Shown piece after piece: positions 8,401-17,485 of a stretch of 64,000 bases of DNA. Below the pieces are notes generated by a model. That model had not been told where the DNA came from and made no database searches. It saw nothing but the letters and a program-made list of their open reading frames with translations. How positions within the stretch are numbered: the stretch's first letter is position 1; each line of letters opens with the position of its first letter. This DNA is from Lasioglossum baleicum (lineage: Eukaryota; Arthropoda; Insecta; Hymenoptera; Halictidae), in assembly GCF_051020765.1 (NCBI RefSeq), contig NC_134930.1, positions 4,030,001-4,094,000 of the forward strand, written 5' to 3'. The translations under genes and the position numbers were made by a program.

Positions 8401-10324
8401 ACCCCTAGTACCCGCCTCCAGTCAAGAGGAGTCACCCATAACAGGACTAGAGGACATTTTAACCGCCGTCCCCAGCCTAATTCTCCAACCAACGGGACCA
8501 AACTGGCTCGATGAAGAAGAAGAAACCTTACCCTCCGAGGACGAGGAAGAAGATGAGGAGCCAAGACGACAAGGGAGAATAACGTACCTCCGCGACCGAA
8601 TAATTATGAGGAAAGATAATTTAGTATGTTTCACAACCCTGGATGGTCAACCTATAGACCCAGGAGCCGTAGACCTCCATAGACAAAGGAAACTGTCCGA
8701 CGGTCGAGATCTGACCTTATTCAAAGCAAAGATAAGTAATTTCGGTAGCAACAAGCTGATACAGATACCCATCAAACCATCCCTGACTCACGAGGTTTCA
8801 ACTGACGACCTAAAAGAATGTTTCCGGACATTACTTGATGTAGCCAACGAACTCAGACTGCGAACATTTTCAATCTCTAAAACCTATATAGACGACAATT
8901 CCATGGAGTACGTCTCGAACCTCCTCATCGCAACATTCGAAGACACCCCCGTACACATATTCTTCTGCGCAAACGAAATCCAGATACCGGCCGAAGATAG
9001 ATGGAATGATATTATCGCAGAAAATCACGTCTCTGCGTACGCAGGGCACAAAGGAATTACAAAAACCCTGAAGAGAATCCGCGAAAGATATTGGTGGAGC
9101 GGTATGAAGATCCAGATAACGAACTACGTTAATAACTGCCTCAGTTGCCAACGTAATAAACTGACCAGGGTAAAAACGCGCCTGCCGATGAGAATAACGG
9201 ATACACCCGGTAGAGCGTTCGATAAGGTGTCCATGGACATTGTAGGGCCCCTTCCAACAACCAACGACGGAAACACATACATCTTAACCATACAGGACCT
9301 ATTAACGAAACACTCAACCGCAATCCCTCTTAAATCCGCCGATGCCATCAGCACTGCGGACGCATTTATAAACAATTTTATCTGCCGTTTCGGAACACCT
9401 AAAGCCATCCTAACGGATCAAGGAGCGAATTTCACAAGTTCCCTGATGAAGGCCATCGCAAAACGATTCAGAATAACTCGGCTGCAAACAACAGCCTTCC
9501 ACCCTCAAAGCAACGGGTCAATCGAGAGATCCCACCACGTCTTAGCAGAGTACCTGAAGCAATACGTCCACAAGAACAACTGGGACAAATGGGTCGATTT
9601 GGCAATGTTTAGTTACAATACGAGTGTCCACGAGGGCACAGATTTCACGCCGCACGAGTTAGTATTCGGCTCTTTGGCGCGAGTCCCATCCGCCGATTCC
9701 TACTCCTACGAATGCGAAAACGACTCCTATACCCACTACCTCTCCCAATTGCAAAGAAAGATAACCGAAACCCAGATTCGCGCGCGCGGAAACTTAGTCT
9801 CCGCGAAAAGGAAATCCAAATCATACTACGATAGAAGAATTAACCCTGTAGAATTCAAGGTGGGAGAACAAGTATTCCTACTCAAAGAACCCTGCAAAGG
9901 CAAATTCGATGCGCAATATACGGGTCCTCACGAAATTTGCGACATCCTAGACTCAAACAATGTAAAAATTAAAGTAGGGAACCATTTTAAGATTGTACAT
10001 GCAAACAAACTCAAGCGTGCGCCGAATAATCTAACGCAAACCCCGCGTCAGCGAAACGTGACACTCATCTGGACGCAGATAAGAAAAGACAAAAGTGACA
10101 GTGACACCAGTGATTCCCCACCCACCCTAAACCCCGAGAAAAGACAGTCGAAAAATGAACATTGCGAATACGACTTGTCGGACATTACAAAACCAGCCCC
10201 AGCCCCACGTGCCGACACCGACAACATTTCAGTGCGACCAGTGTTTCGTACAAATATAGGAAATACTCGCCGAGAACTGTGCTCCCTGCGCGGAGTACCC
10301 CCGGACGATGCGTCGTATGATTGA
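5294..10324 (+). CDS. pol: A1 Pol: protease, RT, RNase H, integrase
   Basis: Expressed by -1 frameshift from gag; numbering here counts from the TTG at 5489. The aspartic protease begins with LDTGSE (residue 2). An acidic Asn-Ser-Gly-Asn-Gln-Pro-Asp repeat region (about 297-395) follows. Reverse transcriptase has the YLDD active site at 624-627 (7358-7369). RNase H starts with TCDASG (Asp773). Integrase has the HHCC zinc site (H1180, H1187, C1217, C1220), catalytic D1250, D1310 and E1346 (D,D-35-E spacing) and a GPHE/GPY-like C-terminal module. The C terminus ends in an ISVRPVFR...LCSLRG peptide also found at the end of the B1 envelope. No disruption is seen. Confidence 0.95.
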   Translation, partial: RVRPPDRSQPQAGGRIFNPNYSPHPNSYPDERPVRRFVSAVNLAADSPIPRVKISAPQLQKKCEFLLDTGSEINLIRASSLEPNLPIDHTNTIEVQGITEGSIPTLGQIKIHLQGQNPIEFHVLEENFPINIDGILGSPFFRTGAEISFATEYITIGNIRVPFSNPCAPTAEPRDKLAAEVISMPSSMTNDLVKTPAAKREEHSARNVRVSSSNPRAPAVRPCRAPVTEVISMPPRDSIEYSLEKNAVKSRPESKETREISEYTARSRVVEREDRVRTKTPPKSEEFVLEPRTVACIAVDVEGPKQGYIRRVNVAPDVFLGDCVVTNRKGKASIRCFNTSSERVSFRLPPLEMEEIESYSSDLSNSGNYPDVFGNHPDLSNSGYHPDAFGNHPDLSTSGYRPDAFGNHPDLSNSGNQPDSYTNSGNQPDSYSNSGNQPDSYTNSGNQPDHYTNSGNQPDKTKVRMTYSIANSHEARVKELLETIPMDHLSGDEMDHVKSLLEKHNDLFHLQGDRLGKTNAVTHRIITTDDIPIHVKQYRYPPIHKDEINKQMSELLRNDIVVPSNSPYNSPLWIVPKKADAEGNKKWRMVIDYRALNEKSVADAYPLPSINEILDQLGSAAYFSVFDLASGFHQIGMEKEDAAKTAFSTPFGHYEFNRMPFGLRNAPATFQRLMDTVLCGLQGNELFVYLDDIVIYARSLEEHYAKFNKLARRLRGANLKLQPSKCGFLHKEVAYLGHQISQDGVRPCPKKINAVQNFPRPKNAKNVREFLGLAGYYRKFINDFAKISKPLTQLLAKEHNFEWGPKQEKAFEDLRQALCDEPVLQYPDFDKPFNVTCDASGYAIGAVLSQGEVGKDRPVAYASRILQGAEVNYSTIEKECLAIIFAVQYFRPYIYGRKFTLITDHKPLVWMTSVKDPTSRLLRWRLKLAEFEYKVVYKPGKANSNADALSRNPVTLPLSWSTPGGTSPPRAPLSNPGTPLFDNRRRRWADSHLMPPPQSIPPRKRKSSSNSTSEPPSKTPPRPRASSDDDSLLVSPPLVPASSQEESPITGLEDILTAVPSLILQPTGPNWLDEEEETLPSEDEEEDEEPRRQGRITYLRDRIIMRKDNLVCFTTLDGQPIDPGAVDLHRQRKLSDGRDLTLFKAKISNFGSNKLIQIPIKPSLTHEVSTDDLKECFRTLLDVANELRLRTFSISKTYIDDNSMEYVSNLLIATFEDTPVHIFFCANEIQIPAEDRWNDIIAENHVSAYAGHKGITKTLKRIRERYWWSGMKIQITNYVNNCLSCQRNKLTRVKTRLPMRITDTPGRAFDKVSMDIVGPLPTTNDGNTYILTIQDLLTKHSTAIPLKSADAISTADAFINNFICRFGTPKAILTDQGANFTSSLMKAIAKRFRITRLQTTAFHPQSNGSIERSHHVLAEYLKQYVHKNNWDKWVDLAMFSYNTSVHEGTDFTPHELVFGSLARVPSADSYSYECENDSYTHYLSQLQRKITETQIRARGNLVSAKRKSKSYYDRRINPVEFKVGEQVFLLKEPCKGKFDAQYTGPHEICDILDSNNVKIKVGNHFKIVHANKLKRAPNNLTQTPRQRNVTLIWTQIRKDKSDSDTSDSPPTLNPEKRQSKNEHCEYDLSDITKPAPAPRADTDNISVRPVFRTNIGNTRRELCSLRGVPPDDASYD
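6377..6670 (+). repeat. In-frame 30-bp tandem repeats between PR and RT (A1)
   Basis: Repeats of 30 bp encoding NSGNQPDSYT-like units, preceded by longer SGNYPDVFGNHPD-like units. Copy number and order vary between elements: about 24978-25470 and 31205-31697 in A3, 45888-46061 plus 47841-48070 in A2, and 58720-59050 in A4. All copies stay in frame because the unit is a multiple of three. It probably forms an unstructured acidic spacer. Confidence 0.9.
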
Positions 10325-10384
10325 GTGTGATATCGAGTGTTGAGCGAGAAATTTCTTCCTTGTAAGAAATTTCTTTTCCGCGTT

Positions 10385-10390
10385 GGGAGG
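10385..10390 (+). other. Polypurine tract of A1
   Basis: GGGAGG immediately precedes the 3' LTR start at 10391, where a plus-strand primer is expected. It is short compared with the 11-nt tract of family B. Confidence 0.65.
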
Positions 10391-12348
10391 TGTTACGTCG
10401 TCCGATGTACGACGTTGGCCTTGTACACACACTATGTATACAAGGTCTGATCTACATAAGATCCACACACCGTCCCCTAGACATAAGAGCATAATATTAA
10501 GATCTCATTATTGTATTGTTCTAATCCTTATCTCCGTCTCTACCCATCACCATAACTTCTCCTTGATCAACACCTTACCTCAGTTTCAACCCATCACCAC
10601 GACACATAATGCAATAAAGTATTGCATCACTCTGGAAGCATCTAGAAGCTTCTAGAAACGTCGAGAAGTCCAAAGACTGCTGCATCAGCAGTCCCACGCT
10701 CGTAGAGGGCAATAGGACAGCCACGAGACTGCAGCGTCAGCAGAAATGCACGTGCAGTCCCCGGGAGCAAAGACGCTGCTGCGTCAGCGGTTCTCCCACT
10801 CCGACGACTGAAGAACAAAGAGACTGCAGCGTCAGCTATCCCCACTCCGACCGAAGGAGGCAAGGCAGAGCGGACGCTTGCATCAGTCCGCCTCCGACCG
10901 GCGACTCGAGCAGTCGTGCCAACCTGGCCTCAGCCGCCAGTCCGGCTTCTTCCGACTTTAAGAGCAGACGTGTTCAGTCTAGCTCCGCGATAGTGAAGTG
11001 TGTCGATCCTTCACTCCTAATTCCAATTCCAATTCCAACTCTAACTCAACTCAACTCAAGTCCTAATTCTCATACATTAATCCTACAACATATTACTATA
11101 TCCATTATTCATTAATCCAATTACTACTCTTATTATAATACTACTTACATATTGTATACCAGTGTACTTACCAGTTCTTATTTAATATATCGTTGTTATA
11201 CCAGTGCTTCGATCTTGTTATTCTTGTGTTAGTTCAACACCATCTTCCAATTCAGTTCTTGCATCGAATATATTAAACTCGTGACATATCCGGACTTGGT
11301 CTAAAGTGCGCAGTGGAAACGCTGAGCCGCCAATAAGGAATTTGAAGCGAGTCATAGAGAAGTTCTCGTGCCACGTCTAGAATTGGTCTAAAGTGCGCAG
11401 TGGAAACGCTGAGCCGCCACTATAGACGTGAAGCGAGTTAACTACCAAAAAGGTTAATAACAAATGGAAGTTAATTTTCATTATATTATTAATATTCCAT
11501 CATTACTATTCCTTACCCATGCGACGCCCACGTCGAGCGGGACGCAAGTATCAACTTGCTAAATTGAGACGCGCGTTGAGAAATAAAGCGGTGCTCGATC
11601 AAATCATTGCCACTACCGAGTGGACAGAACTTCTGGGAACCACCGAGCACATTCCGTGTGACGCGTCCGATTACGTTTCTGTATACGGTTGCCCTTGCAA
11701 CCCTCCTAAAGAGGTCAACCACGCGGACCTCTCGCGAGCTCCGACGCCAGTTCTACATCCGGTCGATTGTCCAGAGGTGATCGACATAGCCGACGACGAC
11801 GACAGCCGAGACACGATCATCGTTCCCAGGGTCCGTTGCCGAATCATCAGTGACGTCCCTCTGCCAACTCATCAACGTGTCGTCTTGCGGCCAGCATCCA
11901 AGGCCACTAATGTCGTCCCGAACCGAGCAGCAGCAACTCTGCCAGATCTTCCCCACCTCGAGGACATCTGTATAGAAGACCCGATGTACCACACCTACTG
12001 CCAGTACCGCCAGTTCCTGCTGCAACAATATTATTAGGCGTTAATACAGCATTGCGGTGAGTCGTATAATGTCTTGTATAATTGCTGAATCCTGTAAACT
12101 CACCGTTTTTCGTTGCATCATCTCGCGCGTGATTCTTGTCGGGACACTTCTTGTAACCGCGCCGGACGTTCTTTTCTTGACTGCATCCATAGCAATATCG
12201 GTTGTCCTAGTGCATATGACAGCCCGCGGCTGTCTCGGCACGAAAGACCACTCCTCATTTTAATCATAATATCTCAACCGTCCGTCTGTCACTGTTCTCT
12301 TTTCTCTCTCCTGGTACCTGTAACAAAAACACAGAGACGGACGTGACA
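10391..12348 (+). repeat. LTR-A, 3' LTR of A1
   Basis: 1,958 bp, the same length as the 5' LTR and apparently identical except A12335 for T3932. The heat-shock array is at 10635-10667. The target duplication CTCC follows at 12349-12352. Confidence 0.95.
11519..12037 (+). CDS. ORF-L (3' LTR copy of A1)
   Basis: Identical protein to the copy at 3116-3634. In a full-length transcript this 3' LTR copy would be present at the end of the RNA, as with LTR-encoded genes of some retroviruses. Function unknown. Confidence 0.6.
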   Translation: MRRPRRAGRKYQLAKLRRALRNKAVLDQIIATTEWTELLGTTEHIPCDASDYVSVYGCPCNPPKEVNHADLSRAPTPVLHPVDCPEVIDIADDDDSRDTIIVPRVRCRIISDVPLPTHQRVVLRPASKATNVVPNRAAATLPDLPHLEDICIEDPMYHTYCQYRQFLLQQYY

Positions 12349-12352
12349 CTCC

Positions 12353-13640
12353 TACGGAAGAGGAATTAATTGAATTCCAGAAAGATTTAGCTCGTAGAGA
12401 AGCAGCTCTCATTAATCAAACCGCCGCGTTGACTCAACTCAAATTGCAATACGAAACAGAAACGCGTGAGCAAAGAGAAACGCGTGAGCAAAGAGAAACG
12501 TACGAGGATATACGCCGCGAGATAGCAGAAATCCGATCGGCCAGAGATTCTCAATCAATTCCAGCTAGCCCAGTCGTTGCGCCCCGCGAACCCATAATGC
12601 ACGATTCTTCGAATTTCACCGTTAAACAAGCGGTTGAACTTGTGCCTACCTTTGACGGCACCTCCATAACCGTGCTACAATTCGTTCGCGCGTGCAAGCG
12701 AGCCTTGGAAGCTGTTCCAGCCACAGCTGAGCGTACCCTCACTAGATTAGTATGCAATAAGCTTAGAGGACAGGCATACGCCGCGATTGAAGACGTAAAT
12801 ATTAACACAATCTCTGAATTGTGCAACCGCCTGAAAGATGTACTAGGCCCATATAAATTCATCGATCAGTATCGCGGAGAATTAGCTTCGATACACCAGG
12901 GACAGTCCGAGCACGTGTTGAATTATATTACGCGAGTAAAGGACCTTAGAACGGCGATCATAGATTCAGGCCGCGGGGTCCCCAATCTAGACGAGATTGA
13001 TAAATTCACAATTGATTGTTTCATGCGTGGTCTTATCCCAGCGCTTCGAGCCGAGGTCAGGCTCTGCGCGTCACTCGAATTACAGAAAATATTCGACGAA
13101 GCAGTAACCGCGTACAAACAGTACGAGCTTGACCGTGTTCGTTATCGTGACGACGGACGCCGCGTTGCATTCTCCGACTCTCGTAATCGCACACCAGAGC
13201 GATCAAGCAACTCTTATTATGATAGGAATGCGCCTGAGCAGCGCAACAGATCTTCGGAAAGGAAAGATCAACGACCTTCCTTTTCACCTCGTGAATCCTG
13301 GCGAGACAGGAAACCCGATAACAGAGACGCGTATCGCTCTCCTCCTCCGCGACGTCACGAACCGTCGCAATCAAATCAGCGCGAAACGTATAAACGCGAA
13401 GATCGCGCTTCCCAGTCCCCAGGTCGCGATCGCTTTCCTACGGAGAATCGGAAGTATTGTAAATATTGTAAGCGCACGGGACATGACATACACGAATGTC
13501 GCCGCCGCGAATATTACAGTAGAAATGAGTCGGGAAACGAATCAAGCCTCCCGACAAACGCGACCAAAGGACGGGAGGCATCCCAAGAGAATCGCCAAAA
13601 GGCAACACAGCTGGCCGTCATCAGCGACGACCAGCAGTAG
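12353..13640 (+). pseudogene. gag: B1 gag, main part (5' end cut off by A1)
   Basis: Continues the gag begun at 1950. It encodes the same protein as B2 gag: charged N-terminal coil, capsid-like core (FTVKQAVELVPTFDG onward), Arg/Ser-rich tail and one CCHC knuckle (CKYCKRTGHDIHEC). Compared with B2, one extra Arg-Glu-Gln-Arg-Glu-Thr repeat unit is present near 12470. The frame is open throughout; only the A1 insertion breaks it. Confidence 0.9.
13532..13579 (+). promoter_or_regulatory. -1 frameshift signal (B1)
   Basis: G GGA AAC at 13532-13538 in gag phase, a 7-nt spacer, then an 8-bp stem GCCTCCCG (13546-13553) with CGGGAGGC (13572-13579). Heptamer and stem core match family A although spacer and loop differ, which supports selection for the structure. 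Confidence 0.88.
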
Positions 13641-13795
13641 ATGAAATTCGAGTAGATAGGAGAGATAACCCGGACGGTCAGCAGAATGAACGACCATCCG
13701 CGAAATTAGTCTCGGCAATAAATCTCGCGCCGGACTCCCCTATCCCTCGAATAAAAGCAAGATCGTCACTCTTCTCAAAAGAGTGTGAGTTCCTC

Positions 13796-16700
13796 TTGGA
13801 CACCGGGTCCGAGGTCAACTTAATCCGAGCGTCTGGTATCAAATCTGACGTTCATCTAAAAACTGACAGCGTCATACACGTCCATGGCGTGACAGAAGGA
13901 GAAATTGCGACCCTCGGTTATATCAATGCGGAGCTAGCAGATTCCATTAAAGTCACGCTACACGTTCTGCCTGACAGTTTCCCAATTAATATAGATGGTA
14001 TCTTAGGCTCCCCCTTCTTCAGAGAGGGAGCAGAGATATCATTTGCGAAGGAATGCGTAGAGTATAAAAACCTACGTATTCCCTTTTCGAATCCTCGGGA
14101 ATATTCCATCGAAAGCCGTACCGCCGCCTGCATAGCCGTCAACGTAAAGGGCCCAAGCGAAGGGTATGTGCGAAAAGTAGATGTAAAACCCGATGTGTTC
14201 TTAGGTGATTGTTTAGTCACCAACCGTAACGGAAAGGCATACCTGCGATGCTTTAACGCATCGTCCGAAGTGGCGTCCTTCTCCCTGCCTACGTTGGAGG
14301 TGGAAGAGATCGAGGTTCCCTTTTCGAATATTCAAGCCGAAGTCAATTCGGACTTATTCAATGCTCGTGCGTGCCGCGCGCACGAGACGATCGTTAACGA
14401 TCAACTCGCGTCTTCTATTAATTCCGGTAACCATCCCGACGATTCCGGTAGCCATCCCGATTCTTTAAATAATTCCGGTAACCATCCCGACGATTCCGGT
14501 AGCCATTCCGATTCTTTAAATAATTCCGGTAACCATCCCGACGATTCCGGTAGCCATCCCGATACTTTAAAGAATTCCGGTAACCATCCCGACGATTTAT
14601 ATTCAAAGTCCTGTGTGGAAAGAAACATCAACGCCTTCGCCTCAGATGAACTTTTAGAATGTTCATATGAGAACAATTTAGAAAACATTTCTATTCCTAA
14701 AGTTAAATCAAAAGGAGTTTATGTTTTGCCACAAACTCCTATCTTCAAATCCTCGCCGGAACAAGACCTCTTGCAGCTTCAACGATCAGGTATCCGTGCG
14801 ACCGAAATCAAAGTCCATGCGTCTGGCAAATACAATTCCGCGAGATTCGCGTCAGCAAGAAAAAGAAATAAAGCCGATACATTATACTCGCCCGAGACAA
14901 CTAAGTCTGATTACAAGCTTTCGTTATGTATCTTGCGAAACGAATTCAATCTTCCTAGAGTTAACAGAGGCTCCAATATCGTTACGCCAACGATAAACTA
15001 TCGCAGCGACCCAAGAGCGAAATTTAAAACCTCTGGTCAGCATCACCCCACTCCACAGCAGGAAGACGATATCCCTGCGACGCAACGAGATCTTCAAGGA
15101 GAAACCGTCACCCCTGAAGATCATCAGTCTCTCGACAACGCTATAACAGCAACCATGCAGCCGATACAAGCAGCTATCTTGCTCTCTATTGCCACGCAAG
15201 CCTCAACACTCATTGGATATGACTGTGGAGGTTCAACCTTGAATATTACCACGTATTCAACTATTGACACTCTTAACTGCGAGCCAGAAGACATCGCACC
15301 AGCTGAAAATTTAGAAAGAATTCAGCTCCTGCAGCTAGCTGAATTCTCGCAAACTCGTGTCTTGCAATGCCATATCGGAATAGACAGAACCATATACTAT
15401 TGTGGCATGCATTCACATAATTCGGTAGTATCCAATGGTCGACAAGACTATATATTACCGATCTCCAGCGAAACCTGTTCGAGCCTACACACGACGGGGA
15501 CAATATTCATCACCCCAGCCGCCCAGATCACAGGTATTCAGCCGAACTCGACCTCCTCTCACGGCCTCACGTTAGCAGGAGTTATTCAGAACGATGGTAG
15601 CTGCGCTGGAACCACGTATAGTGATCCGTTTGGGACCTGGACCGATGTCGTGGTACAAGCTTTAGTCCGAATCACGATCCGCGACTACATCGCTCCAATC
15701 AGATTGTCAACCGGACAGATTCATCTACAAACTGGGCAAACCTGCCCCCTTCAAAAAGGAAGCTGCTTAGACGCACAAGATGGCCATACGTTCTGGGAAA
15801 CCACGCCGACGGACTCGTGCAAATTCAATAATTATGATGTCTTGTACGAAGGGATAGCCACTAAACTATCCTCCAAGGTGAATCCTTCTCCAACCCTGTA
15901 TACCGTAGCATCGCAGGACACGACTTTTGCACTCACGGAGACAGGCAGATCGTCAGTTTGCGGATATGTCATAATCCGAACGGAACACCCCAAGCTGTTC
16001 ATTCTAGAAGTTGGAAGTTCAGGAAAATTCAAGGAGAAAACACACACCTTAGTCAACAATCTGGACATCTTCACGTATGTCAACAGCAAATTTGTTTACG
16101 TGGAGAAGCACCTCCGGAAACAATTTTCTCAACTCTACAAAGATGTAATCCGTCAAAAGTGTGAGCTAGAGCGTCAGATTCTCCAGAACGCCCTCACATT
16201 ATTACATTCAGCACCCGAAGAAGTTGCCACTGCCATCATGAAGGATGTCGGATTTATCGCAGTTCCAGCAGGAGAGGTAGTGCACATAATAAAGTGCATA
16301 CCAGTCACGGTCCAAGTGAGGAAAACCGAACGGTGTTATGATGAGCTACCCATCACGTATCGGAACACATCAAAATTCCTGAAGCCAAGGGACCACATCA
16401 TTTCAAATACGGGGACAGAAAAGCCATGCAATGAGCTACTTCCCCCATATTATAGACTGCACGGAACATGGTATCGCCTAACACCGTCATTGATGGAGGC
16501 CATCACTCCTTCGGAGCTTCACCCCCTCGCCAAGTCAACCTGGAAATACATAGATCCGAAGAACTTGGCAACGGGAGGCATTTATTCACAAGACGACCTG
16601 GACAAACTACAGGATCATATAATGTTTCCTGTAGAGAAGGTGGCAGTCATAAATTCAATCGCACAGGGTGCGACGGGAAGACAGTTTGCAGCAGGAAACA

Positions 16701-17182
16701 TCAACATGTTCAACCTGCTCGATGAAAACTCCCTACAGCAGATAGCGGAGTCTACAGCACAGAAATTATGGTCCGGATTCACTACATTCGGATCAATAAG
16801 TGCTGGAATAATCGGAGTGTACGTAGCGATCCGCACGATCAAAACAATCATCAGTACGATCGTTAACGGCATCGCATTACACTCACTATACGGCTGGAGC
16901 CTGCATCTCGTCGTCGCCATCTGGAGTTCACTGACCCGGTTCTTTATATTCATGAAGCAGAGGGACAACAAGACTTCAGCGGCCATCGAGGACAAAGATA
17001 GTGATAGTGCCAGTGTCGGAGAATTCCGAACCCGTCCTCCCTTGACGAAACGAACGTTAATTTGCGATTCCCTTGACCCAGCGTTGCGAGACAGGGATGA
17101 CATTTCAGTGCATCCTGTCTACCGCCACCCAGAGGCAGAGATTCCACTGCGTGAAATCTCTTCTCTAAGGGGGGAGGTGTGA
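13796..17182 (+). CDS. B1 protease-linker-envelope fusion ORF
   Basis: One open frame of 1,128 codons, entered by -1 frameshift from gag (the frame is open back to the gag stop region). The first ~145 residues are the aspartic protease (DTGSEVNLIRA) and following Pol sequence shared with B2. Next come four SGNHPDDSGSHPD-type repeats (14423-14597), then a Ser/Lys/Arg-rich linker of ~185 residues that resembles the A3 linker (shared pattern K.KSK.VY, DL.Q.QRS.IRA, ASA.KRNK), then a glycoprotein from Met at 15155. RT, RNase H and integrase are absent. The stop codon TGA (17180-17182) uses the first bases of the 3' LTR. Confidence 0.85.
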   Translation: MDTGSEVNLIRASGIKSDVHLKTDSVIHVHGVTEGEIATLGYINAELADSIKVTLHVLPDSFPINIDGILGSPFFREGAEISFAKECVEYKNLRIPFSNPREYSIESRTAACIAVNVKGPSEGYVRKVDVKPDVFLGDCLVTNRNGKAYLRCFNASSEVASFSLPTLEVEEIEVPFSNIQAEVNSDLFNARACRAHETIVNDQLASSINSGNHPDDSGSHPDSLNNSGNHPDDSGSHSDSLNNSGNHPDDSGSHPDTLKNSGNHPDDLYSKSCVERNINAFASDELLECSYENNLENISIPKVKSKGVYVLPQTPIFKSSPEQDLLQLQRSGIRATEIKVHASGKYNSARFASARKRNKADTLYSPETTKSDYKLSLCILRNEFNLPRVNRGSNIVTPTINYRSDPRAKFKTSGQHHPTPQQEDDIPATQRDLQGETVTPEDHQSLDNAITATMQPIQAAILLSIATQASTLIGYDCGGSTLNITTYSTIDTLNCEPEDIAPAENLERIQLLQLAEFSQTRVLQCHIGIDRTIYYCGMHSHNSVVSNGRQDYILPISSETCSSLHTTGTIFITPAAQITGIQPNSTSSHGLTLAGVIQNDGSCAGTTYSDPFGTWTDVVVQALVRITIRDYIAPIRLSTGQIHLQTGQTCPLQKGSCLDAQDGHTFWETTPTDSCKFNNYDVLYEGIATKLSSKVNPSPTLYTVASQDTTFALTETGRSSVCGYVIIRTEHPKLFILEVGSSGKFKEKTHTLVNNLDIFTYVNSKFVYVEKHLRKQFSQLYKDVIRQKCELERQILQNALTLLHSAPEEVATAIMKDVGFIAVPAGEVVHIIKCIPVTVQVRKTERCYDELPITYRNTSKFLKPRDHIISNTGTEKPCNELLPPYYRLHGTWYRLTPSLMEAITPSELHPLAKSTWKYIDPKNLATGGIYSQDDLDKLQDHIMFPVEKVAVINSIAQGATGRQFAAGNINMFNLLDENSLQQIAESTAQKLWSGFTTFGSISAGIIGVYVAIRTIKTIISTIVNGIALHSLYGWSLHLVVAIWSSLTRFFIFMKQRDNKTSAAIEDKDSDSASVGEFRTRPPLTKRTLICDSLDPALRDRDDISVHPVYRHPEAEIPLREISSLRGEV
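14423..14597 (+). repeat. Acidic tandem repeats in B1
   Basis: Units encoding NNSGNHPDDSGSHPDSL, in the same place as the B2 repeats (39259-39520) and homologous to the family A repeats. B1 has fewer units than B2. Confidence 0.85.
15155..17182 (+). CDS. env: Envelope-like glycoprotein, tentatively chuvirus-type
   Basis: From the internal ATG at 15155 (A at -3), 675 residues. A hydrophobic signal peptide (about residues 3-20) leads into a Cys-rich ectodomain starting GYDCGG, with a YYCGMHSH motif (15395-15418) and at least three N-glycosylation sequons (NIT, NST, NTS). A long hydrophobic region near residues 540-600 (Gly/Ile-rich, then GWSLHLVVAIW) is the probable membrane anchor, followed by a charged tail ending ISVHPVYR...SLRGEV. 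The motifs recall chuvirus (Jingchuvirales) glycoproteins, which insect retroelements are known to have captured; I could not run a search. No furin-type RxKR site stood out. It lies in frame with the protease, so it could be made as a fusion or from a spliced RNA using this ATG. Confidence 0.65.
   Translation: MQPIQAAILLSIATQASTLIGYDCGGSTLNITTYSTIDTLNCEPEDIAPAENLERIQLLQLAEFSQTRVLQCHIGIDRTIYYCGMHSHNSVVSNGRQDYILPISSETCSSLHTTGTIFITPAAQITGIQPNSTSSHGLTLAGVIQNDGSCAGTTYSDPFGTWTDVVVQALVRITIRDYIAPIRLSTGQIHLQTGQTCPLQKGSCLDAQDGHTFWETTPTDSCKFNNYDVLYEGIATKLSSKVNPSPTLYTVASQDTTFALTETGRSSVCGYVIIRTEHPKLFILEVGSSGKFKEKTHTLVNNLDIFTYVNSKFVYVEKHLRKQFSQLYKDVIRQKCELERQILQNALTLLHSAPEEVATAIMKDVGFIAVPAGEVVHIIKCIPVTVQVRKTERCYDELPITYRNTSKFLKPRDHIISNTGTEKPCNELLPPYYRLHGTWYRLTPSLMEAITPSELHPLAKSTWKYIDPKNLATGGIYSQDDLDKLQDHIMFPVEKVAVINSIAQGATGRQFAAGNINMFNLLDENSLQQIAESTAQKLWSGFTTFGSISAGIIGVYVAIRTIKTIISTIVNGIALHSLYGWSLHLVVAIWSSLTRFFIFMKQRDNKTSAAIEDKDSDSASVGEFRTRPPLTKRTLICDSLDPALRDRDDISVHPVYRHPEAEIPLREISSLRGEV
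17167..17177 (+). other. Polypurine tract of B1
   Basis: AAGGGGGGAGG directly abuts the 3' LTR start (17178). The same tract is at 43642-43652 in B2. It overlaps the last envelope codons. Confidence 0.85.
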
Positions 17183-17485
17183 CGTCGGTCGCACCTCCGA
17201 CGTTAGCTTTAAGACTACATGTAAAATTAGATACATAAGAGCGAGCGTTCCCCTTTAAAGATTCCAAAACTCCTAAAAATCCTTCATAACAATGAATCCT
17301 TAACACCACGTACATCTGATCGAAATCCATCAACATAACCTAAAATCCAAAATCTGTCAAAATCCTAAAATAGCCAAAAATGGCCCAAACTCGAAGATTG
17401 AAATATCATTGGACTCGTGAGCGAAAATCATGAAACTAACCTAAAAATTTGTAGGTTATGTTCTCAATTCGCGTTTGTTTAGACT

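Larger units (their letters stand above)
1988..12348 (+). mobile_element. Element A1: complete gypsy element with gag and full pol
   Basis: A 10,361-bp complete insertion flanked by CTCC on both sides. LTRs are 1988-3945 and 10391-12348, both exactly 1,958 bp; the one difference I saw is T3932 versus A12335, so the insertion is young. PBS 3950-3965, gag 4059-5417, pol in the -1 frame 5294-10324, short purine tract 10385-10390. All frames are intact, so this is the best candidate for an autonomous family A copy in the window. It lies in the gag gene of B1. Confidence 0.95.

Noticed and set aside
8500..8560. GAA/GAG-rich runs in pol (also 41400-41440) as a microsatellite
   Set aside because: They encode an acidic stretch in the same place in A1 and B2 Pol and keep the frame, so they are coding low-complexity sequence.
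13796..17182. B1 as a simple reverse-transcribed spliced mRNA of a gag-pol-env element
   Set aside because: The linker between repeats and envelope is absent from B2 and resembles the linker of A3, so a plain splice of a B2-like parent cannot produce it; a different parent remains possible.
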